From positions 1,260,219 to 1,324,218 of the forward strand of contig NZ_CP015520.1 of assembly GCF_001647085.1 (NCBI RefSeq): DNA of 64,000 nt. The letters run 5' to 3'. The translations under genes and the position numbers were made by a program. Below are positions 43,777 to 52,836 of the stretch, one piece after another (position 1 is the stretch's first letter; every line of letters starts with the position of its first letter). The notes beneath the pieces are model-generated. The model ran no database searches, was not told where the DNA came from, and was given only the letters and a program-made list of their open reading frames with translations. This stretch comes from Thermococcus piezophilus. GTDB taxonomy: Archaea; Methanobacteriota_B; Thermococci; Thermococcales; Thermococcaceae.

Positions 43777-46158
43777 ATGGAGGGAACTTTCGAAAAGAGC
43801 TTTGAGCTTTTTACCCTGATAGACGATACCTTCAGAAACGTGCTCATTGGAATACTCGGCATAATCCTTGCAATTCTTGCCGTGGAACCTTCCCCCATTG
43901 AGGTGAGTGGGAGCATGCTCTCTATCCTTCCCACCCCCTACTGGGCATTCCTGATGTTGGTTTCACTTATTCCCCTTATCCTCATGGTCTCAGGGGTTTA
44001 CGGTTGGGTGTACGCCCGCCTTCTGGAGAGAAGTGGAAAATCTTTTCTGAAGCTCCTTAATGTGTTTGTTGATTTCAGGAACTTCATAAAGGCGCTCATT
44101 ACTGGGGGTCTCCTTCTCATCCTCTCTGCGATGGCAGTAAGGTTGCTCGACGACGGGACTCTGCTGCTCTTTTACTCATACATCCTTGTGATTGTCGAAG
44201 TCAACCTCTTTGCGTTTTTCATCTATTTTATGTACAGGCTCTTCGTTGAAGTTTCGGAGATCCATCTCATTCTACCGAGAGAAAGGCCAGAGGAAATGGA
44301 GCACGTCGTAAACCTCTCCCAGGGCCTCAGAAAGGTGAGAAGGCTCAGCAACGAGACGTTTATCGTTTCGGGTCTTATAATAACCCTTCTCGTATCAATG
44401 GGAATTGTGTTCTCTTCTATAACCCAGCTTGGCGGCTCCGTGGGGAGTGTGGACTGGTGGTACGTGCCTTTGGCGCTGATTCTCTGGCTACCTTTGGGTC
44501 TTTTTGCGGCGTTTTTCATGAAGTCATATGAGCTGGGGGTGGAATCTTTGGGTAAGCACCTCCTTGACGACTACGACATCGTGATATTCCTGACGGGATT
44601 CGAGTATGGGGATATACCGAGGAGCTTTTCCCTAATATTGGCAATAGAAAGCGTTTTGAAGAAATTCAAGTCCAAGGAAATCCCAAAGAACACTTACTTC
44701 CGGAGCCTTTCAACCGACCGAGTGGCGACTATGATAGCGGGCGTTGGTCTCGCCGGAAAGGTTCCATATCCCGACAGCGAGATATATCGCGTGGGGAAGA
44801 GTGACGATGGAAGGCTGGTTATAGTGGAGAGCTACGATTCACTCGGCGGGATAATGAACCTAATCCCTCCCCTTCTCCTGCCGGAAGAAGCCGCTAAGAA
44901 GGGCCTTACGAGTGTCTCCAGCTCTCCTGTTCCGATTTTGGGAACGTTCCCCTATGCCCTAAAACTCGCCATTGAAGTTAAAGAAGGGAATGTTGACCTT
45001 GAGGGTATTTTTAAGGAGGTGTTCGGTTCCGGACAGGTTGGGTACTTCCCGGCAATACTTGCACACGTTCTCGAAGAAGTCCGACAGCCACTCGGCGTGG
45101 AAAAGCTTAAGGTGGGCGTCAGGTTTGAAGTGAGTGCAGATGCTATACGGGAGGCAGTGAACCACAAAGAGGAGCTCGTCGGGATTATCGTTGACTTCAT
45201 AAACGACCTAAGGGAGTCCGGTCTTTCTGAGGCGCTTTTCTATTCGGTTTGTCACCCGGACTTCTGCGAGAGGGATAACGAGGATCCCCACGTGGTCCTT
45301 CACATCCGTGGATACAACGAGGAGCTTCCTGAAGGGGCGGTCGAGTACCCCCTGCCACTGCTGGTTCCCATAATCTCGGTTCGTGCCCTAGAGAAAATCC
45401 TGGGACTCTACACCCAGAAAAATCCTCCCCATGGGAAAAAGCTCAAGATGGCGGTCGTTGCTTTGGGTTCGATCCAGTCAAACCCCGTTATTCACTACGT
45501 TATCGCCCACAACCGGTGGGTAGGGAGGGCGAGGGGAATCTATGACCTCTCGAATCCCTTCGACTGCGAGGAGTTCAGGATGAAGAGATATCGGCAGGGG
45601 CTGACGGTCAAGAGCGTTGGGCCGCTTCAGTTCTCTGTAAGCGGTTACGATCCTAAGGTCAGAAAGATAGTGACGGGCTTCGCGTGCGGCAGGGAAACAG
45701 AGAACAACTGCTTCCTGGTGGGTATGGTACCTTTCTCGTTCCTCTACTTCCCGTACAGTCCGCTCCACAAGGTAGTCCTCAGGGTAAGGGATGCGCTGAA
45801 GGCCCGCGGGCTTGAGCCTAGGGAAGTCTCAGTGGACTTCTGGACGCTTAGCGGTGCGGGACATCCAGGGGCTATATCAACTATCATAGGTGCCATGATC
45901 CTCCCCTGGCTGCTGAAGAGCCTTGAGGGGGCTGTCATGAGGACGGAACTTCTAGATGACAATGACCCCACTTTCTACATAGTCTCCTTCCCCATTGATA
46001 AGACCCTGAGACTTCTCTCAGAGGATGGAAAAGGAACCGCACCCTGCTCCAACTTGGGCTCCATAAACTCCTGCTACACGGTCTTCGAGGAGATGGTTAA
46101 GGCTCTGGAGTCTGGGGAGGTTAAGCCGCTTAAGGTCGTTGGAATGAGGGTTGATTGA
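43777..46158 (+). CDS. Large membrane protein, unrecognised family (possibly DUF2070-like)
   Basis: 793 residues. The first about 260 residues hold six or seven membrane helices in pairs; the remaining about 530 are a soluble domain with few low-complexity parts. Visible islands are IVESYDSLGGIMNLIPPLLL, HVVLHIRGYNEELP, FACGRETENNCFLVGMVP, SGAGHPGAISTIIGA and a C-terminal GSINSCYTVFEEM. A resemblance to archaeal DUF2070 is only an impression. ATG 43777 follows GGTGA at 43769-43773. It is flanked by a transporter and by phosphomannomutase in the same direction. Confidence 0.7.
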   Translation: MEGTFEKSFELFTLIDDTFRNVLIGILGIILAILAVEPSPIEVSGSMLSILPTPYWAFLMLVSLIPLILMVSGVYGWVYARLLERSGKSFLKLLNVFVDFRNFIKALITGGLLLILSAMAVRLLDDGTLLLFYSYILVIVEVNLFAFFIYFMYRLFVEVSEIHLILPRERPEEMEHVVNLSQGLRKVRRLSNETFIVSGLIITLLVSMGIVFSSITQLGGSVGSVDWWYVPLALILWLPLGLFAAFFMKSYELGVESLGKHLLDDYDIVIFLTGFEYGDIPRSFSLILAIESVLKKFKSKEIPKNTYFRSLSTDRVATMIAGVGLAGKVPYPDSEIYRVGKSDDGRLVIVESYDSLGGIMNLIPPLLLPEEAAKKGLTSVSSSPVPILGTFPYALKLAIEVKEGNVDLEGIFKEVFGSGQVGYFPAILAHVLEEVRQPLGVEKLKVGVRFEVSADAIREAVNHKEELVGIIVDFINDLRESGLSEALFYSVCHPDFCERDNEDPHVVLHIRGYNEELPEGAVEYPLPLLVPIISVRALEKILGLYTQKNPPHGKKLKMAVVALGSIQSNPVIHYVIAHNRWVGRARGIYDLSNPFDCEEFRMKRYRQGLTVKSVGPLQFSVSGYDPKVRKIVTGFACGRETENNCFLVGMVPFSFLYFPYSPLHKVVLRVRDALKARGLEPREVSVDFWTLSGAGHPGAISTIIGAMILPWLLKSLEGAVMRTELLDDNDPTFYIVSFPIDKTLRLLSEDGKGTAPCSNLGSINSCYTVFEEMVKALESGEVKPLKVVGMRVD

Positions 46159-46171
46159 GGAGGTGAAAGAC

Positions 46172-47539
46172 ATGGGAAAGCTGTTCGGAACCTTCGGCGT
46201 CAGGGGGATAGCCAACGAGAAGATAACCCCCGAGTTCGCGCTTAGGATGGGTATAGCCTTCGGAACGATGCTGAAGAGGGAAGGAATGGAGAAGCCGCTG
46301 GTAGTTGTCGGCAGGGACACCCGCGTTAGCGGCGAGATGCTCAAAAATGCCCTAATAAGCGGTCTCCTCAGTGTTGGATGTGACGTTATCGATGTCGGAG
46401 TCGCTCCAACTCCAGCCATACAGTTCGCCTGCAGGTACTTCAAGGCCGACGGCGGAGCGGTAATAACGGCAAGCCACAACCCGCCTGAATACAACGGCAT
46501 AAAGCTCCTCGAGCCCAACGGCATGGGCTTGAAGAAGGAGAGGGAGGCGGTAGTTGAGGAGTTGTTCTTCAACGAGGACTTCGACAGGGCCAAGTGGGAC
46601 GAAATCGGGGAGGTTAGAAAGGAGGACATAATAAGGCCCTATCTCGACGCCATAAAATCTAGGGTGGACGTTGAGGCAATAAGGAAGAGGAAGCCATCCG
46701 TAGTCGTCGATACGTCCAACGGTGCCGGCTCGCTCACTTTACCATACCTTCTCATGGAGCTGGGCTGTAAGGTCGTCAGCGTAAACGCCCATCCAGACGG
46801 CCACTTCCCTGCGAGAAATCCTGAGCCCAACGAGGAAAATCTTAGGGACTTCATGAAGGTTGTCAAGGCTCTCGGGGCGGACTTTGGAGTGGCTCAGGAC
46901 GGAGATGCCGACAGAGCCGTTTTCATTGACGAGAACGGCAACTTTGTTCAGGGTGATAAGACCTTTGCGCTGGTTGCCGATGCCGTTCTCAGAGAAAACG
47001 GCGGAGGGCTGCTTGTCACAACCGTCGCTACCTCCTACCTGCTTGATGACATAGCCAAGAGGAACAATGCCGAGGTAATGCGCACGAAGGTCGGCGACCT
47101 TATAGTGGCGAGGGCTTTGTTGGAGCACGACGGAACCATAGGTGGCGAGGAGAACGGCGGCGTAATCTTTCCAGACTTTGTCCTCGGCAGGGATGGGGCC
47201 ATGACAGCGGCAAAAATCGTGGAGATATTCGCGAAAAGCGGTAAGAAGTTCAGCGAGCTTATAGATGAACTCCCCAGGTACTACCAGTTCAAGACGAAAA
47301 TGCATATCGAAGGCAACAGGAAGGCGATAGTCGCTAAAGTGGCTGAGTTGGCCAGCGAGAGAGGTTACACCATCGATACAACTGACGGAACCAAGATACT
47401 CTTCGACGACGGCTGGGTATTGGTCAGGGCCAGCGGAACGGAGCCGATAATAAGGGTTTTCAGCGAGGCGAAGAGCAAAGAAAAGGCAAGGGAATACCTC
47501 GACCTTGGCTTGGAGCTTTTGGAGAAGGCTATAGCTTAG
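46172..47539 (+). CDS. Phosphomannomutase/phosphoglucomutase (GlmM-like)
   Basis: 455 residues from ATG 46172 with GGAGGTGA upstream. Active-site serine loop ITASHNPPEYNGIKL, metal loop AQDGDADRAVF, sugar loop GEENGGVIFPDF and phosphate loop VRASGTEPIIRV are all present. It interconverts hexose-1- and hexose-6-phosphates (mannose, glucose or glucosamine forms) for GDP-mannose or nucleotide sugars. The 3' end overlaps the convergent cbiO-like gene by 11 bases. Confidence 0.9.
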   Translation: MGKLFGTFGVRGIANEKITPEFALRMGIAFGTMLKREGMEKPLVVVGRDTRVSGEMLKNALISGLLSVGCDVIDVGVAPTPAIQFACRYFKADGGAVITASHNPPEYNGIKLLEPNGMGLKKEREAVVEELFFNEDFDRAKWDEIGEVRKEDIIRPYLDAIKSRVDVEAIRKRKPSVVVDTSNGAGSLTLPYLLMELGCKVVSVNAHPDGHFPARNPEPNEENLRDFMKVVKALGADFGVAQDGDADRAVFIDENGNFVQGDKTFALVADAVLRENGGGLLVTTVATSYLLDDIAKRNNAEVMRTKVGDLIVARALLEHDGTIGGEENGGVIFPDFVLGRDGAMTAAKIVEIFAKSGKKFSELIDELPRYYQFKTKMHIEGNRKAIVAKVAELASERGYTIDTTDGTKILFDDGWVLVRASGTEPIIRVFSEAKSKEKAREYLDLGLELLEKAIA

Positions 47540-48329
47540 CCCTTTTCCATTCTTCGAGTATTTTTCTTGCCTCTTCAACGTTCCTTGGAACCTTCAGCCC
47601 CAAGCTTAGGAACAGCTCCGCGATGGATGGGACCTCAAGGTTGTGCTCTCTAAGGAGCCTGGGATTACCGAGTATCTCCTCAGGCGTTCCGACGGTTATT
47701 ACTTTCCCACTGTCCATCAGGGCTATCCTGTCGCAGAGGGTCAGATATTCTGCCTCGTGGGAGGCCAGAATTACCGTCTTCCCTTCCTCCTTCATCCTCC
47801 TTATCAACTCCCCGAGGAGCCGTTTTCCCTTGAAATCAAGGTTGGCGAAGGGCTCGTCAAAGACGATGATTTCGGGTTCCATTGCAAGAATCGTGGCTAT
47901 TGCTATCCTCTTCTTTTCGCCGAAGCTGAGCTCCTTTGTTTCCCTGCTGGCGTAGTCTTCCATACCGACCTGTCTCAGTGCCCACAGGACTCTCTCCCTC
48001 ATCTTCTCCCCGCGGAGACCGAGGTTGTAGGGGCCGAAGGCAACGTCCTCGAAGACAGTCGGCGAGAACAGCTGGTCGTTTGGGTCCTGAAAGACGATGC
48101 CAACCTTCCTTCGAACCTCCTTGGGGTTCTTAGCGGGATCGAGGTCGTCTATAATCACCTTTCCCTTCTTCGGCTTCAGTATGCCGTTGAGATGAAGAAC
48201 AAGCGTGCTCTTTCCAGCCCCATTGGGTCCAAGAATTCCGAAAATTTCTTCCCCTTCGATGGTGAGGTTCACACCCCTCAGGACCTCTCTTCCTGCGTAC
48301 GAGAAGTGAACATCCCTCAGCTCTATCAT
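47529..48329 (-). CDS. cbiO: Cobalt/nickel ECF transporter ATPase (CbiO)
   Basis: 266 residues with Walker [10 protein letters not shown], signature LSFGEKKRIAIATIL (a typical CbiO variant) and Walker B IIVFDEPFANLD. It powers the CbiMNQ complex upstream, with which it overlaps by four bases. Nickel is the likelier need because hydrogenase maturation genes dominate the region; cobalt remains possible. Confidence 0.9.
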   Translation of the reverse strand: MIELRDVHFSYAGREVLRGVNLTIEGEEIFGILGPNGAGKSTLVLHLNGILKPKKGKVIIDDLDPAKNPKEVRRKVGIVFQDPNDQLFSPTVFEDVAFGPYNLGLRGEKMRERVLWALRQVGMEDYASRETKELSFGEKKRIAIATILAMEPEIIVFDEPFANLDFKGKRLLGELIRRMKEEGKTVILASHEAEYLTLCDRIALMDSGKVITVGTPEEILGNPRLLREHNLEVPSIAELFLSLGLKVPRNVEEARKILEEWKRAKL

Positions 48330-48994
48330 ATCAGCAGACCCCCGATGGCGAGGAGCATCAGCAGTCCGATTGAGAAATTTGGACGTGGTTCTTCTAGTCT
48401 TGGGAACTCGCCAAAGCCCCTTGAGAGCATTGCCTTATAAATTCTCCCGTTTCTAAGGTATGCCCTCACAAAAATTTCGCCTATGAGTGCTCCAAGTTTC
48501 CGGTAGTATTCCTTTCTCCCGATTCCAAAGGCCCTGGAATCGAGGGCCCGCTTCATCCTCTCGGCCTCCTCTGCAAAGAGGTCGAGGTAGCGGTATGTGA
48601 ACGCGAGCGTCAGGATGAGCATCCTCGGAAACTTCAGGGTCTCCATCTCTGCGAGTATCCTTGAAAAGCCGACCGAGCTGGTTATCACTACGGCGGTTCC
48701 CGCGGATAGAAAGGCCTTCCCAAGGAGAAGGAAGAATAAATAAAGTCCCTCGTGGGTTATTGACCCTATGTGGGTATCGAGAATTGGTCTTCCAGGATTG
48801 AAGAGGGCAAGGATGAAGAGTAGCCCCTCGAACCCGAGGAGGAATCCGAGGTTGAGGAGAACTCTCTTCTTAAGCCTCATCATAATGGCTACAGCGAGGA
48901 ACAGGAGGGCAAAATAAGCTAACTCACTCAGGCTTTTTCGGGTAACGACGCCAATCGCGTAAATAAAAATGAACGGCAGGTACACTTCAGGCAC
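48326..48994 (-). CDS. cbiQ: ECF transporter transmembrane protein CbiQ
   Basis: 222 residues, about five helices. The cytoplasmic coupling motifs are ERMKRALDSRAFG and then RNGRIYKAMLSRGFG, the two Ala-Arg-Gly-type boxes by which CbiQ contacts the ATPase. It overlaps both neighbours (4 and 8 bases). Confidence 0.88.
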   Translation of the reverse strand: MPEVYLPFIFIYAIGVVTRKSLSELAYFALLFLAVAIMMRLKKRVLLNLGFLLGFEGLLFILALFNPGRPILDTHIGSITHEGLYLFFLLLGKAFLSAGTAVVITSSVGFSRILAEMETLKFPRMLILTLAFTYRYLDLFAEEAERMKRALDSRAFGIGRKEYYRKLGALIGEIFVRAYLRNGRIYKAMLSRGFGEFPRLEEPRPNFSIGLLMLLAIGGLLI

Positions 48995-49235
48995 CCTTGG
49001 CGAGCTTTGCTAAGCCGTAGCCAACCATGAAGGTCAAGGTTACTCCGAGGAGCCCCATGGCGAAGCTCTGGACCCAGCTTTCGCCATAATCGAGGGGGGC
49101 GTGGTAGATGGGATTCTCTTCGAGGCCGACCTTTTCCATGGTGGCCTCTAAACCATCGGGATTGCTCGAGGCCAGCGGAAGGACTATGGCCAATATAACG
49201 ACTATGACGGTGAGCCCATTCACTATCGTCCTCAT
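48987..49235 (-). CDS. PDGLE-domain / CbiN-like subunit
   Basis: 82 residues with two membrane helices and an extracytoplasmic loop containing SNPDGLEATMEKVG. The PDGLE motif characterises the small subunit found with CbiM in nickel and cobalt ECF importers (NikN/CbiN role). It overlaps cbiM by four bases. Confidence 0.85.
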   Translation of the reverse strand: MRTIVNGLTVIVVILAIVLPLASSNPDGLEATMEKVGLEENPIYHAPLDYGESWVQSFAMGLLGVTLTFMVGYGLAKLAKGA

Positions 49236-49846
49236 GCGGTCACCCCCTCTATCTCGGGAAGCTTCATCCTAACGGCCTGGACGATGAGTATAGTGAGTAT
49301 GGCCTCGCCGATGCCGATTATAGCATGATAGCTTATCATCAGGGTGAGAACTTTGGTGAAGGGCAGGCTCTGGCTGAGGCCTATCTCGATAGCAGTCATC
49401 GTTGCTCCCAGGAGCACCGAAAGCCACGCGGCAAAGCCCATGGCGAAAGCCTCATTGATGTTCTTCAGCCTGGTGTAGATAGCGTAGCCAACGAACGCTC
49501 CGATAAGACCCATGTTGAGGATGTTCGCCCCCATGGCCATTATTCCACCGTCGCCGAATAGAAATGTCTGGATGAGCAGCACCGCAGTCATGACTACTAC
49601 CGCCGCGTACGGGCCAAGCATTATGGCCACGAGCGTCGCTCCGAGCAGATGCCCACTGACTCCCCCGATTATCGGGAAGTTGACCATCTGGGCCGCGAAG
49701 ATTCCAGCCGCAAAGAGGCCGAGGAGAGGTATCTTCTCTTCCGGAAAGTCCCCGAGCTTTTTAATTGAGTACAGAATGCCCGCTATGGTTACTGTGTAAG
49801 TCATTATTATAACTGGTGTGCTCAACAACCCGTCTGGTATGTGCAA
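49232..49846 (-). CDS. cbiM: Cobalt/nickel transporter substrate-binding subunit CbiM/NikM
   Basis: 204 residues. The N terminus MHIPDGLLS is the hallmark: the free amino group and His2 bind the metal. About six helices follow. The gene heads the operon cbiM-N-Q-O; on the minus strand a TATA box TTTTATATAG lies at about 49900-49909. No obvious NikR palindrome is seen in the short upstream region. Confidence 0.92.
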   Translation of the reverse strand: MHIPDGLLSTPVIIMTYTVTIAGILYSIKKLGDFPEEKIPLLGLFAAGIFAAQMVNFPIIGGVSGHLLGATLVAIMLGPYAAVVVMTAVLLIQTFLFGDGGIMAMGANILNMGLIGAFVGYAIYTRLKNINEAFAMGFAAWLSVLLGATMTAIEIGLSQSLPFTKVLTLMISYHAIIGIGEAILTILIVQAVRMKLPEIEGVTA

Positions 49847-49986
49847 TTTATCTCCCTCCTTGACCCAAGGGTGTTATTAAAGTCAAAAAAGATAGCACTA
49901 TATAAAAGTGTTTCTGCAACCCGGTATTATTAACCATGGGTTGGATGTACCAGAAGCCAGTAAGAGACCTGAAAAAGGGAAGAAAA

Positions 49987-50787
49987 TCAGAGGTAGCCCC
50001 TGTCCTCTTCCTCTGGTGTGGGGGGCATCGCCTGCTCAAGCATGGCTCTCTGCATCTCCTGAACCTTCTTGAGTATCTCCTCGGTTTCTTTTGCACGCTC
50101 ATCGAGGGCGCTCATGTCCAGTTCAATGCCAAGTATCTTGGTTGCAGCACTGAGGATGGATTTAGCCGCTTTGGCATCGACGATGTAGCCGAGGCTCTCC
50201 CCGAGGAGCGATATCCCAAACATGCTCCTGAGCTTGCCCACACCGAGAAGCAGTCCGGCGGCACCAACTATAGCGCCTCCCTCGTCCTCCCTCCATACGA
50301 CCTCTACCTGGCAGCCTTCCAGCTTGGCTTTGTAGTATTCAACCAGCTCCTCGTGGGTCACCGCCGCTAAAACCTTCGGCTCGCCTTGAAGCTCTGGCAC
50401 CTGATAGCCGCCCATCGTGATGATTTCCCTTACTCCGAACTCGCTCACGAAGTCAAGCATTTTGCCAACGACCTCGAAGTGGCCGGGACTGTCTGTTGGA
50501 GGAACCTGCTGGTCACCTGTGATAATTATGAGGTCTCTCCCGTTCTCGTCGGGGTTCTTCCAGTAGTAGAACTCGTTCTTCATCAGCTCAACGACGGAAT
50601 TCTTCTTGATGAGCACTTGGTGCATGAAGTGCGGTGAGTAAAGTTCGGCGAACTTAACTGCCTCAAGCTCCTGAATCAGGTGCTCGGCTGCGAGCTTTCC
50701 AACGAGGCCTATACCCGGGAGCCCCTCGATGAACACGGGGTCTCTCAGCTGAGGCCTCTCGTAGACGTAAATCCTGGTTTCCTTCAT
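49987..50787 (-). CDS. PAC2-family proteasome assembly chaperone homologue
   Basis: 266 residues. The PAC2 domain shows FIEGLPGIGLVGKLAAEHL and GIREIITMGGYQVPE-like blocks, as in archaeal PbaB/PbaA-type proteins. Some archaeal members help proteasome assembly or bind as decoys; others are uncharacterised. It follows nop10 by four bases in the translation cluster. Confidence 0.87.
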   Translation of the reverse strand: MKETRIYVYERPQLRDPVFIEGLPGIGLVGKLAAEHLIQELEAVKFAELYSPHFMHQVLIKKNSVVELMKNEFYYWKNPDENGRDLIIITGDQQVPPTDSPGHFEVVGKMLDFVSEFGVREIITMGGYQVPELQGEPKVLAAVTHEELVEYYKAKLEGCQVEVVWREDEGGAIVGAAGLLLGVGKLRSMFGISLLGESLGYIVDAKAAKSILSAATKILGIELDMSALDERAKETEEILKKVQEMQRAMLEQAMPPTPEEEDRGYL

Positions 50788-50791
50788 GCTC

Positions 50792-50968
50792 TCACCCCTT
50801 GGTTAGCCCCAACTGCTCGCGCTTAAGCCTCCGCCTGTACTCGCCGTAGGGATCTTCTGGCGAGAACCTCGGCGGATGGGCCACTCTTGTCTTGGCCCCG
50901 CAGACGGGGCAGGTCTCCTTTAAAGTATAGCGCCCGCATTCGGGGCACTTCCTTATGCGAAACCTCAT
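50792..50968 (-). CDS. nop10: H/ACA RNP protein Nop10
   Basis: 58 residues, MRFRIRKCPECGRYTLKETC at the start with a two-CxxC zinc ribbon (CPEC, CPVC) and the conserved tail RFSPEDPYGEYRRRLKRE. Nop10 stabilises the Cbf5 pseudouridine synthase in H/ACA guide-RNA complexes. Its order after aIF2-alpha and before PAC2 is typical of archaea. Confidence 0.95.
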   Translation of the reverse strand: MRFRIRKCPECGRYTLKETCPVCGAKTRVAHPPRFSPEDPYGEYRRRLKREQLGLTKG

Positions 50969-50979
50969 GCAAATCCCCT

Positions 50980-51807
50980 TTAGGCGCCTCTCCTCTTTAT
51001 CTTCTTGATTCTCTTCTCCTTCCTCAGGAGGGTTGCCTCTCCGCCCGCCTGCTTTATGACTCTGAGAATCTCCTCGGCGATGTCCTCAAGAACCTCTTCG
51101 GCCTTGTAGTAGTCGGGTGCAGTTATGTCTATCCTGTATCTCGGCGCTCCCTGGTATGTGAACTTGACCTCGATGTCCTTCTCCTCGTTCACCCTGTCCC
51201 TGGCCCTTATGAGGGCCTCCTTGATGATCTCAATGCCGTTTGGCTTTGGCACGGTTATCTCGAACTCCGCATCAATGGTAACGGTTGGAACCTCGACGTA
51301 GTTGGTGACTACCTCGTTGAGGGGCTCGAACCACTCGTCTGGGATTATGCCCTTCAGAACCTCTATGCCATTCTGGGCCGCGTCCTCAAAGGCGGCGTAA
51401 ACTTCTCCATACTCCTCCTCGAGCGGAACCCAGACCTCGCGCCAGGCCGTATCGAAGTCCTTTCCGAGCTTTTCTGCCGCCATCTTGAGAAGGTTCTCTG
51501 CCTTCTGAGCGCGCTTGTACTCCTGGAGCTTGGCCTTTCTCTGCTGCTGGTTCACCCTTTTGAGGCTTAAATCTATGTGTCCCTTGCTCGGGTCTACCCT
51601 GATAACCTTGGCCACTATCTTCTGGCCCTCCCTGACGAAGTCCCTGATGTTCTTAACCCATGTGGAGGCGACCTCGCTTATGTGCATGAATCCCTCCTTA
51701 CCGGGGTACTCGTCGAGCTTGAGAAACGCACCGTAAGGATGGATGCTCTTGACAGTCGCGATGACAAACTCTCCCTCTTCAGGGTACTCCTTGGCTTTCC
51801 TCGGCAT
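50980..51807 (-). CDS. Translation initiation factor aIF2 subunit alpha
   Basis: 275 residues from ATG 51807, with GAGGTGG upstream; the longer GTG at 51816 overlaps that site. The N-terminal S1 domain reads ATVKSIHPYGAFLKLDEYPG and HISEVASTWVKNI, followed by the helical and C-terminal domains. With the beta and gamma subunits it brings initiator tRNA to the ribosome. Confidence 0.95.
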   Translation of the reverse strand: MPRKAKEYPEEGEFVIATVKSIHPYGAFLKLDEYPGKEGFMHISEVASTWVKNIRDFVREGQKIVAKVIRVDPSKGHIDLSLKRVNQQQRKAKLQEYKRAQKAENLLKMAAEKLGKDFDTAWREVWVPLEEEYGEVYAAFEDAAQNGIEVLKGIIPDEWFEPLNEVVTNYVEVPTVTIDAEFEITVPKPNGIEIIKEALIRARDRVNEEKDIEVKFTYQGAPRYRIDITAPDYYKAEEVLEDIAEEILRVIKQAGGEATLLRKEKRIKKIKRRGA

Positions 51808-51902
51808 TTTAACCACCTCAAAATTTTCTCTACCTGAGTAATTTACGGAAAGAGGTTTTTAAAGTTTAGCAGAAGGCTGAAAGGGAAGAGAAGGAAAGGC
51901 GT

Positions 51903-52100
51903 TCACTCGAGAACCTCGAGTATCTTGGCCTTGATAACGCCCTTACCGCCAGTGGGCTCGACGAGAGTAGCACCGCAGACGAGGCACCTAACGGTGGTAG
52001 CCGGGTTGCTGAAGACTATCTGCTCGTTGCCGCAGTCGATGCACTTGACGCGGAGGAACCTGCTCCTCGGCATCGGGATGAGGTTCTTCGGGAGCGCCAT
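51903..52100 (-). CDS. rps27e: Ribosomal protein S27e
   Basis: 65 residues. The zinc site is CIDCGN and CLVCGA in the frame of the family ([19 protein letters not shown]). Small-subunit protein; starts three bases after L44e, so both are made from one transcript with aIF2-alpha. Confidence 0.95.
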   Translation of the reverse strand: MALPKNLIPMPRSRFLRVKCIDCGNEQIVFSNPATTVRCLVCGATLVEPTGGKGVIKAKILEVLE

Positions 52101-52103
52101 GCA

Positions 52104-52388
52104 TCACACCTCCACGAGCTCGAACTTCTTAACGCGGAAGCCCTGTCCCCTCGTGTGGGCCTTACCGCAGACGGTGCACCTGAACCTAAGGTCGAGCTTC
52201 TTGACTGGCTTTTCCCTTCCAGCTGGGTTCGGCCTCGGGAAACCGCGGTAACCCTTCATGATTCTCCTGAAACGCCTCTGACCCTGGCTGAGCTCGCTCC
52301 TTGGCCTCTTCTTGACCTTCTCGACCTTGTGGATGGTGTGCTTCTTACAAAACGGACAGTAAGTCCTTATCTGCTTTGGATACTTCAT
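52104..52388 (-). CDS. rpl44e: Ribosomal protein L44e
   Basis: 94 residues from ATG 52388 ([18 protein letters not shown]). The zinc ligands are CPFC and [23 protein letters not shown] is the conserved basic middle. GAGGTGAG precedes the ATG. The frame is open further upstream to 52445, but that stretch is best read as a 5' leader with hairpin potential (CTCGG-GGGTGT-CCGAG on the minus strand). Confidence 0.95.
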   Translation of the reverse strand: MKYPKQIRTYCPFCKKHTIHKVEKVKKRPRSELSQGQRRFRRIMKGYRGFPRPNPAGREKPVKKLDLRFRCTVCGKAHTRGQGFRVKKFELVEV

Positions 52389-52595
52389 TCTCTCACCTCC
52401 ACAGAGGGCCCGGTGGGTTCTTCTCCTCGGACACCCCCGAGCCATAAGGGATTATCCTGCAACCCTCGCTAATCGTGAGGCTTTAAAAATGTTTTTGCTA
52501 TCGACTGGGACGAATTCCAGTGGACTCTCAAAGCGGAGTGAAGGAAATCGAAAGTGGACCCTGCTGGAGAAATTGGAAGAAAATACCTGGCTGAC

Positions 52596-52775
52596 TCACT
52601 CGGCTGGCGCGTAGTAGCAGCGCTTCGGCGAGATTATCTTGCCCTCTTTTTTCAGAATCTTTATCGCTTTATCGACTTCTTTCTTGTCGATGCCGGCAAG
52701 CTCGGCTATCTCCTTGCTCTTAAGTGGCTTTCCAGCTTCTTTTAAAACCTTGAACACCAGCTCAACCTCGCTCAT
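52596..52775 (-). CDS. Small winged-helix DNA-binding protein
   Basis: 59 residues from ATG 52775, with GGTGA upstream. It is almost only a winged helix-turn-helix: LKSKEIAELAGIDKKEVDKA as helix-turn-helix and KKEGKIISPKRCYYAP as the wing. Such mini-regulators are common in Thermococcales; target unknown. Confidence 0.78.
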   Translation of the reverse strand: MSEVELVFKVLKEAGKPLKSKEIAELAGIDKKEVDKAIKILKKEGKIISPKRCYYAPAE

Positions 52776-52836
52776 TCTCATCACCTTTGGAGTTTGTCAA
52801 AAGAACCTAAAATGTTTGAACTTAAAAGCTTATTGG

